Source of the DNA: Streptomyces flaveolus
Lineage (GTDB): Bacteria > Actinomycetota > Actinomycetes > Streptomycetales > Streptomycetaceae
Direction: 5' to 3'
Length of the DNA: 64,000 bases
Assembly: GCF_000716535.1 (NCBI RefSeq)
Contig: NZ_JNWV01000025.1
Span: 1-64,000, forward strand
Shown piece by piece: positions 58,861-64,000 of this stretch (its first letter is position 1; each line of letters opens with the position of its first letter). A model generated the notes under the pieces. That model had not been told where the DNA came from. It searched no databases and saw nothing but the letters and a program-made list of their open reading frames with translations. Both the position numbers and the translations under genes were made by a program.

Positions 58861-59055
58861 TCAGCCGCTCCGTGAACTCTCGGGCGTCCTCCAGGTCCTG
58901 TTCCTCAGCACTGATGTCCAGGCCGTGGTCCTCCATCGCTCTTCCCACTGTTCGGTGAGGCGCGCGACCTCGCACCCCATACCGGGACAGGCCTTGTCCC
59001 ACTCGGCCAAGAACGCGGCATACGCTTCGTGCCGCTGTCCGCGGAGCCACTGCAT
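58861..59055 (-). pseudogene. Frameshifted small-protein remnant
   Basis: The minus frame 59055-58940 reads MQWLRGQRHEAYAAFLAEWD and on to EVARLTEQWEER, with coding character. Near 58930 the coding character moves to another frame, which reads MEDHGLDISAEEQDLEDARE and then FTERLMQPTV. Together they look like one helical protein broken by a frameshift. No family recognised. Confidence 0.4.
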
Positions 59056-59227
59056 GGGGCAGGCACTGGACGTGCTCAGGGCCGCGTTCGTGGATCATCT
59101 CGCTCCGATCGCTCAGCCGCGGCCGGCGGTGCGTTGGCCCGAGGCGGTGCGCAGGATGGAGGAGGCGCGGGAGAGGATGATCAGCGTGATGAGGGCAGAG
59201 GTGCGCTCTGCCCCGACCGTTCGCTGA
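59054..59227 (+). pseudogene. Possible coding remnant on the opposite strand
   Basis: From ATG 59054 the plus frame reads MGQALDVLRAAFVDHLAPIA and then RWPEAVRRMEEARERMISVM, a helical stretch with normal codon bias that ends at 59227. It starts at the same spot where the minus-strand remnant starts, so a rearrangement joint is possible. It is either a short gene or a fragment. Confidence 0.3.
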
Positions 59228-59261
59228 CCCGACCGTTCGCTGACCCCGCCCTCCGTCCGTC

Positions 59262-60266
59262 CTAGGCGGACTCGCGGAGCCGGAGTTCCGCGCGGGTCAC
59301 GAGGTCGTCGGGGCCGAGTGGGCTGTCGCCTGTCAGCAGACGGGCCGCTTGTTCGACGGCGAGCGCTCCGAGCCGGCGGGTGTCGAGAGCCACGCTGGAC
59401 AGTGGGGGCTCGACCAGCGTGCCGAGGGTCACCCCGTCGAAGCCGATCACGGCCAGGTCGCGCGGAACCTGGCGCCCCGTCCGGCGCGCGGCGCGGAGCG
59501 CCCCGATGGCGATGACGTCGTTAAAGGCGAAGACAGCGGTGACGTCCGGGTGCTGGCTGAGCAGGTTCTCCAGCGCCCTCTCGCCGCCCTCCACGCTCTG
59601 GTCCGCGCGGCACACGGGTCCGTCGCCGATTCCGCAGGCGGTCAGCGCGTCGGCGAACCAGGCGTGCCGGACGCTCGGTTCTGCCCGAGCGGCGTGGTCG
59701 AGCATGCCGATACGCCGGTGCCCTGCCTGGACGAGGTGTGAGATGGCCGCCCGCACTCCGTCCCTTCCGTCGATCCGGATGGAGCTGAAGCGTTCGGCGT
59801 CCTCGCCCCGGTCGATGAGTACGACCGGCAGCCCCCGGGTCCACTGCTCGATCTCGCTCTCGGGCCGACTGAAGTAGCCGACGACCGCGTCCACTTGGGA
59901 GGCGATCACCTGGAGCGTGCCGAGCTCCTCCTGTGCGCTGTCCGCGGTGTCGTAGACCAGGACGTGCCATCCGCGGGCACGCGCCGCCTCCAGTGCCGCC
60001 GCGGCGACCTCGGTGAAGAACGGGTTGAGCAGGTCGGGGATCACGAGACCGACGCTGATCGTGTCCTGGCGCACCAGCCCCCTGGCGAACCGGCTCGGCC
60101 GGTATCCCAGCGTCCGCGCGGCTTCGAGCACGCGCTGCTTGGTGGACTCGTCGATCTCCCCCTTGTCGTTCAGCGCGCGTGACACGGTCTGCCGGGACAC
60201 CCCGGCAGACCGGGCGACATCGTGGATCGTCACCCTGCGGGACTCGGTGCCGGACGGCACTGTCAC
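59262..60266 (-). CDS. LacI family transcriptional regulator
   Basis: A 334-residue regulator with the LacI HTH at the N-terminus (VTIHDVARSAGVSRQTVSRALNDKG), a hinge helix region ending in YRPSRFARGLV, and a periplasmic-binding-protein-like domain (TISVGLVIPDLLNPFFTEVAAAAL, VVLIDRGEDAERF, VFAFNDVIAIGALRAARR). It is divergent from a sugar ABC operon. Three GAACGTT-type sites lie between at 60327-60366. It probably represses the operon until its sugar appears; the sugar may be mannose-containing given the GH38 gene. Confidence 0.9.
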   Translation of the reverse strand: MTVPSGTESRRVTIHDVARSAGVSRQTVSRALNDKGEIDESTKQRVLEAARTLGYRPSRFARGLVRQDTISVGLVIPDLLNPFFTEVAAAALEAARARGWHVLVYDTADSAQEELGTLQVIASQVDAVVGYFSRPESEIEQWTRGLPVVLIDRGEDAERFSSIRIDGRDGVRAAISHLVQAGHRRIGMLDHAARAEPSVRHAWFADALTACGIGDGPVCRADQSVEGGERALENLLSQHPDVTAVFAFNDVIAIGALRAARRTGRQVPRDLAVIGFDGVTLGTLVEPPLSSVALDTRRLGALAVEQAARLLTGDSPLGPDDLVTRAELRLRESA

Positions 60267-60293
60267 TCACCTCATCATCGTGATCCGAGAGTC

Positions 60294-60366
60294 TTGACAC
60301 TCAACCGCACCCGAGCGCACACTTCCGAACGTTTTACAGCGCCCGTGAACGTTCCCGTGAACGCTC
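60294..60366 (+). promoter_or_regulatory. Sugar operon promoter with three LacI-type operator sites
   Basis: TTGACA (60294-60299) lies 18 bases before CACACT (60318-60323), a candidate promoter reading towards the binding-protein gene. GAACGTTT (60327-60334), GAACGTTC (60347-60354) and GAACGCTC (60359-60366) are three LacI-type half or full sites just downstream. GAACGTTC is a perfect palindrome. Binding there would block transcription. Confidence 0.55.
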
Positions 60367-60525
60367 ACGGACGGAAAATAACAGGAGCTTGCCCATTCCC
60401 GCCACGGTGCTCGGCGAACGAACCGACACCGTCGCGTTCGTCCATGTCACCCGCGGCATCCCGCTGAGTGAGTCAACGTCGACCCGGCCCGCGCCAGTCG
60501 CTGGTCGTTCTCGGGAACGGAAAAC

Positions 60526-61860
60526 ATGAGCAGCACATTCATGCGCACCCGCCTCGCCACCGTCGCCGCGGCAGCCGGTGTCGCCGTACTCGCCGGATGC
60601 TCCTCGCCCGCTCCGTCGGGCGAGGAAACGGCAGCATCCTGCACGCCCTCCAAGGGCAAGGTCACCCTCCAGTACTGGAACACCGTTCCGGGCATGGACA
60701 AGGTCGTGGACCTGTGGAACCAGCGGCATCCGGACGTCCAGGTCGAGACGAAGAACATCTCCAACGACCAGTACGGCGCCATAGGAAACGCGCTGAAGGC
60801 GGGGAAGGCACCGGACCTGGCGCAGGTCGGCTACGACGAACTCCCCAATCTGCGCACCCAGAACGCCTTCGTGGACGCCTCGGCCTGCAAGGCGGCCACG
60901 GCGGCCAAGTCGAAGTTCGTTCCGTGGACCTGGTCCCAGACCAGCTTCGGCGGCACCGGTGTGTTCGCCATCCCGCAGGACACCGGCCCGATGGCCCTCT
61001 TCGTGCGCCGCGACCTCTTCGAGAAGTACCACGTCGCCGTCCCCACGACCTGGGACGAGTACGCGTCGGCGGCGCAGAAGCTGCACAAGGCGGACCCCGA
61101 CCTCACCATCACGTTCTTCGATCCGAACAACGCCGAGTGGTTCAACGGGCTCCTCTGGCAGAACGACGCGAAGATGTACGGCTACTCCGACGACAAGTGG
61201 CAGGTCACCGTCGACTCCGACCGGAGCAGGCAGGTCGCGGCGTACTGGCAGAAGCTGATCTCCGGCAAGCTCGTGCGCACCGACCTCGCCAACGGTTCGA
61301 CGCAGATGTACGCCGCGTACCAGAAGGACCGGATCGCCAGCTACGTCGGTGCCGCCTGGGGCTACAGCATGTTCCGCGACAACCTGCCCAAGCAGGCCGG
61401 CAAGTGGTCGGTCGTCCCGATGCCGACCTGGGGCACGAACGGCTCGTCCGGCGACTGGGGCGGGTCGACCGTCGCGTTCATGAAGGGCAGCAAGCACCTG
61501 TACGAGTCGGTGGAGTTCAACACCTGGCTGAACACCGATCCGGACGCGCTCGCGTTGGAGAACAAGCTGGGCGGCCTCTACCCGGCTGCCGGCGCCGGAC
61601 TCCAGCTCCCCGCGCTGAAGAAGGGCGTTCCGTACTACGGGAACGAGAAGATCTTCGACGTCTTCGCCGACTCGTCCAAGAAGATCGACACCAGTTTCGC
61701 CTGGGGCCCCACACAGAAGACGGTGAACCTGGCGTTGCAGGACGCGATGGCCAAGGCGGCGGCCGGCGACGGCACGCTCACCGACGCGCTCGCGACCGCC
61801 CAGGAGGCCGCGCTGAAGTCGATGAAGGACCAGGCGATCCCGGTCACGGCGGGCAAGTGA
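60526..61860 (+). CDS. Sugar ABC transporter substrate-binding lipoprotein
   Basis: A 444-residue lipoprotein: Arg-containing signal peptide, hydrophobic stretch and lipobox VLAGC with Cys25. The mature protein has VTLQYWNTVPGMDKVVDLWN and PDLAQVGYDELPNL near the N-terminus, typical of family 1 (MalE-type) solute-binding proteins. It captures an oligosaccharide outside the membrane and hands it to the two permeases downstream. The stop is 7 bases before the first permease. ATG 60526 follows GGGAACGGAAAAC, a weak ribosome site. No ATPase gene is present; Streptomyces often use the shared MsiK ATPase. Confidence 0.92.
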   Translation: MSSTFMRTRLATVAAAAGVAVLAGCSSPAPSGEETAASCTPSKGKVTLQYWNTVPGMDKVVDLWNQRHPDVQVETKNISNDQYGAIGNALKAGKAPDLAQVGYDELPNLRTQNAFVDASACKAATAAKSKFVPWTWSQTSFGGTGVFAIPQDTGPMALFVRRDLFEKYHVAVPTTWDEYASAAQKLHKADPDLTITFFDPNNAEWFNGLLWQNDAKMYGYSDDKWQVTVDSDRSRQVAAYWQKLISGKLVRTDLANGSTQMYAAYQKDRIASYVGAAWGYSMFRDNLPKQAGKWSVVPMPTWGTNGSSGDWGGSTVAFMKGSKHLYESVEFNTWLNTDPDALALENKLGGLYPAAGAGLQLPALKKGVPYYGNEKIFDVFADSSKKIDTSFAWGPTQKTVNLALQDAMAKAAAGDGTLTDALATAQEAALKSMKDQAIPVTAGK

Positions 61861-61867
61861 CCGCAGC

Positions 61868-62815
61868 ATGACCGACACCGCGACCCGCACGACATCCGTG
61901 GTGGCGCCGCCCCGCGTCCGCCGCCGTCTCCACGGCGGCGGACCCCCGGCGGGCACCGTCGCCGCGTTCCTGACCCCCTTCTTCCTGCCGTTCCTGCTGT
62001 TCTACCTGGTGCCCGTCGGCTACGCGCTGTGGCAGAGCTTCCGGGTGGTGCGCCGCACCGGCGGGCAGTACGGGACCTCGTACACGGCCTTCGGTGGTTT
62101 CGAGCAGTACGCGCAGGTGCTGCGGAACACCGAGTTCTGGTCCAGCGTCGGCCGCATCGGGCTGTTCGGCGTCGTGCAGGTGCCGGTCATGCTGTTCGTC
62201 GCCCTGATCATCGCGCTGCTGCTGGACACTCCGCTGCTGAAGCTCAAGGCGTTCTTCCGCATCACCGCGTTCATGCCGTACGCCGTGCCCGGCGTCATCG
62301 CCGCGATCATGTGGTCGTACCTGTACTCGCCACAACTCAGCCCCGTCGTGGACCTGTTGAACGGCATCGGTCTCCAACCCGACTTCCTCGGCCCCGGAGC
62401 CGTACTGTGGTCGACCGCCAACGTCTCCACCTGGCTGTGGACCGGCTACAACATGCTGATCATGTTCTCGGCGCTGCAGTCGATCCCGCAGGAGCTCTAC
62501 GAGGCCGCGAAGATCGACGGCGCGAGCAACTGGACGATCGCGTGGCGGGTCAAGGTCCCGATCATCGCTCCGTCGATCGTTCTGACCTCGGTGTTCTCGA
62601 TCATCGGCACGCTGCAGCTGTACGCCGAGCCGGCCGTGCTGCGGCAGATCTCCTCGAACATCTCCAGCACGTTCACTCCCAACATGCTCGCGTACACGGT
62701 GGCCTCGGGGAACAACTACCAGCAGGCCGCGGCCATTTCCGTGGTCATCGCCGTCATCACCTTCGTGTTGAGCTTCGGGTTCATGCGACTGACCGCGAAG
62801 AGGGCCGGACTGTGA
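61868..62815 (+). CDS. Sugar ABC permease, MalF type
   Basis: A 315-residue membrane protein with six segments: FLTPFFLPFLLFYLVPVGYAL at the N-terminus, then ARIGLFGVVQVPVMLFVALIIALLL-type spans, and the cytoplasmic EAA loop ELYEAAKIDGASNWTIAWRV that contacts the ATPase. It forms the pore with the next gene. ATG 61868 is seven bases after the binding-protein stop; its TGA overlaps the GTG of the following permease. Family: binding-protein-dependent transport inner membrane component (MalF/UgpA). Confidence 0.92.
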   Translation: MTDTATRTTSVVAPPRVRRRLHGGGPPAGTVAAFLTPFFLPFLLFYLVPVGYALWQSFRVVRRTGGQYGTSYTAFGGFEQYAQVLRNTEFWSSVGRIGLFGVVQVPVMLFVALIIALLLDTPLLKLKAFFRITAFMPYAVPGVIAAIMWSYLYSPQLSPVVDLLNGIGLQPDFLGPGAVLWSTANVSTWLWTGYNMLIMFSALQSIPQELYEAAKIDGASNWTIAWRVKVPIIAPSIVLTSVFSIIGTLQLYAEPAVLRQISSNISSTFTPNMLAYTVASGNNYQQAAAISVVIAVITFVLSFGFMRLTAKRAGL

Positions 62816-63669
62816 GCAACCCCTCCGTGATCCGTGAGAGCCGTGTCAGCCGTACGGCCGCCATGGCCCTGATGTTCCTCCTGGCCGTCTACTTCCTGCT
62901 GCCCGTCTACTTCCTCGTCGTCGCGGCGACGAAGCCGCAGGGTGACCTCGCCTCCACCAACGGGCTGGTGTTCTCGCACCTCAACCTGTTCGAGAACCTC
63001 CGTGTCCTGTTCACCCGCAGCGACGGCGTCTTCGGCCGCTGGGCTCTCAACACCGTCGTCTACGCGGTGCTGGGCGCGGCCGTGGGCACCCTGATCTCCG
63101 CGCTGTGCGGCTACGCCCTGGCCAAGTTCCGGTTCCGCGGCCGGGAGGTGCTGTTCTCCGTCGTCCTCGGCGGCGTCCTGGTACCCACCACCGCGCTCGC
63201 CCTGCCGCTGTTCCTGCTGTTCTCGGCGACCGGGCTCGTCAACACCTATCTCGCGGTCTTCCTGCCCAGCATCGTCAGCCCGTTCGGCGTGTACCTCGCG
63301 CGCGTCTTCGCGAACGCTTCCGTCCCGCAGGAGCTGATCGAGTCGGCGCGGCTGGACGGCGCGGGTGAGTTCCGCACGTTCTTCTCCGTGGCGTTCCGGC
63401 TGATGACGCCGGCCCTGGTGACCATCTTCCTGTTCCAGTTCGTGGCCATCTGGAACAACTTCTTCCTGCCGATGGTGATGCTGCAGAAGGAGTCCCTGTT
63501 CCCGATCACGCTCGGCCTGTACGAGTGGAACGGCCAGACCGCCCGCGCCCCGCTGCTGCAGCAGTCCGTGATCACCGGCTCGCTGGTGTCGATCGTGCCC
63601 GTGATCGTCGTGTTCGCCCTCCTCCAGCGGTTCTGGCGCACAGGGCTCGCCGCCGGGTCCCTCAAGTGA
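62812..63669 (+). CDS. Sugar ABC permease, MalG type
   Basis: A 285-residue six-span permease. N-terminal TAAMALMFLLAVYFLLPVYF, the middle spans VVYAVLGAAVGTLISALCGYAL and VVLGGVLVPTTALALPLFL, and the EAA loop ELIESARLDGAGEFRTFFSVA are all seen. It pairs with the MalF-type protein. GTG 62812 overlaps the previous stop (GTGA). Its own stop overlaps a GTG at 63666 that could start the mannosidase gene. Substrate is probably an oligosaccharide with alpha-mannose (inference from the next gene). Confidence 0.92.
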   Translation: MSNPSVIRESRVSRTAAMALMFLLAVYFLLPVYFLVVAATKPQGDLASTNGLVFSHLNLFENLRVLFTRSDGVFGRWALNTVVYAVLGAAVGTLISALCGYALAKFRFRGREVLFSVVLGGVLVPTTALALPLFLLFSATGLVNTYLAVFLPSIVSPFGVYLARVFANASVPQELIESARLDGAGEFRTFFSVAFRLMTPALVTIFLFQFVAIWNNFFLPMVMLQKESLFPITLGLYEWNGQTARAPLLQQSVITGSLVSIVPVIVVFALLQRFWRTGLAAGSLK

Positions 63670-63704
63670 CAACCGCCCGCAACGCACAGAAGGTGTCTGT
63701 CTCC

Positions 63705-64000
63705 ATGCCCAAAGCCGCCGTGTTCGTGCCCCACTTCCACTGGGACCGCGAGTGGTACGAGCCCTTCCAGGTGTTCCGGCACCGGCTCGTCACCGCCCTC
63801 GACACCGTGCTGGAGACGGCAGAGGCGGACCCGGACTTCCGGTTCACCGTCGACGGCCAGATGGCCGCGATCGAGGACTACCTGGAGATGCGCCCGGAGA
63901 ACCGTGATCGTCTCGCGGCCCTGGTCGCCGAGGGCCGGCTCGCCGTGGGGCCGTGGCTGATCCTGCTCGACGAGTTCCTCTGCTCCGGCGAGACCATCGT
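63705..64000 (+). CDS. GH38 alpha-mannosidase, 5' part only
   Basis: The first 98 or so residues of a glycoside hydrolase family 38 enzyme; the gene runs off the end of the window. VPHFHWDREWYEPFQ has the zinc-binding His..Asp pair of GH38, and FTVDGQMAAIEDYLEMRPEN and VGPWLILLDEFLCSGETIV follow as expected (the latter resembles the catalytic-loop region before the nucleophile). ATG 63705 has GAAGG nine bases upstream; GTG 63666 in the same frame overlaps the permease stop and is an alternative. It would remove alpha-linked mannose from sugars brought in by the transporter. Confidence 0.88.
   Translation, partial: MPKAAVFVPHFHWDREWYEPFQVFRHRLVTALDTVLETAEADPDFRFTVDGQMAAIEDYLEMRPENRDRLAALVAEGRLAVGPWLILLDEFLCSGETI

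Noticed and set aside
1..64000. CRISPR array, toxin-antitoxin pair, prophage, integrase or intact IS element
   Set aside because: None found: no regularly spaced repeats, no transposase or integrase motifs, and no terminal inverted repeats around the fragments.

Overview
The window is very GC-rich actinobacterial DNA with strong GC3 bias, GTG/TTG starts and GTGA/ATGA start-stop overlaps. The gene families (CrtY/CrtT/CrtU carotenoid operon, Rv1733c-like protein, SpoIIE-type phosphatases, F420-type LLM oxidoreductase, GH38 operon with a MalFG-type transporter) point to Streptomyces or a close relative. The mix of regulators, oxidoreductases, transporters and many broken genes fits a chromosomal-arm region rather than the core. 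No rRNA, tRNA, CRISPR array, phage or intact insertion sequence was seen.

Layout. 0.2-8.1 kb: redox genes (disulfide oxidoreductase, TetR + SDR with an operator-bearing promoter, TDT/SLAC1-type membrane protein, PNPOx-fold protein, MOSC-reductase-ferredoxin fusion) plus a deleted MBL-fold remnant. 8.2-11.4 kb: thioredoxin reductase lacking its second half, a LuxR/LAL fragment and a fused SecDF. 11.5-16.3 kb: a sensor kinase/response regulator pair facing a DksA/TraR x2, actin-like, Rv1733c-like gene set across three ATGGG-type near-palindromes; this resembles a DosR/OsdR-type dormancy module. 16.5-19.2 kb: small hypothetical genes, an HTH protein and an MSMEG_6728-family protein. 19.3-27.3 kb: carotenoid cluster, crtY-crtT-crtU on the minus strand and crtI-crtB-Rieske on the plus strand, with a scrambled crtE between them.

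27.3-36.5 kb: truncated repeat-protein remnant, AlkD-like protein, LLM oxidoreductase, TmrB-like ATPase, type III polyketide synthase, PAS-GAF-PP2C-ATPase phosphatase, SDR and a pterin-dehydratase/VOC fusion. 36.7-48.7 kb: a second GAF/PAS-PP2C phosphatase, flavodoxin-like reductase, a DesK-type two-component system facing an ABC exporter whose permease gene is frameshifted, YciI-like protein and an MFS/ArsR divergent pair. 48.7-60.3 kb: hypothetical proteins, GNAT, epoxide hydrolase, TetR with an internally deleted MFS gene, VOC protein, MurJ fragment, LysE + diaminopropionate ammonia-lyase facing a LysR regulator, and a LacI regulator. 60.5-64 kb: solute-binding lipoprotein, two permeases and the start of a GH38 alpha-mannosidase.

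The genes work as several independent modules. Most coherent are the carotenoid pathway (phytoene to lycopene to beta-carotene to an aromatic carotenoid, with GGPP having to come from elsewhere), the two-component/DksA/actin-like stress module, and the LacI-controlled sugar uptake and mannoside-cleavage operon. A second theme is decay: at least eight genes have internal deletions, truncations, inversion or frameshift while their neighbours are intact. All functions are read from sequence motifs and family knowledge; no database search was possible.
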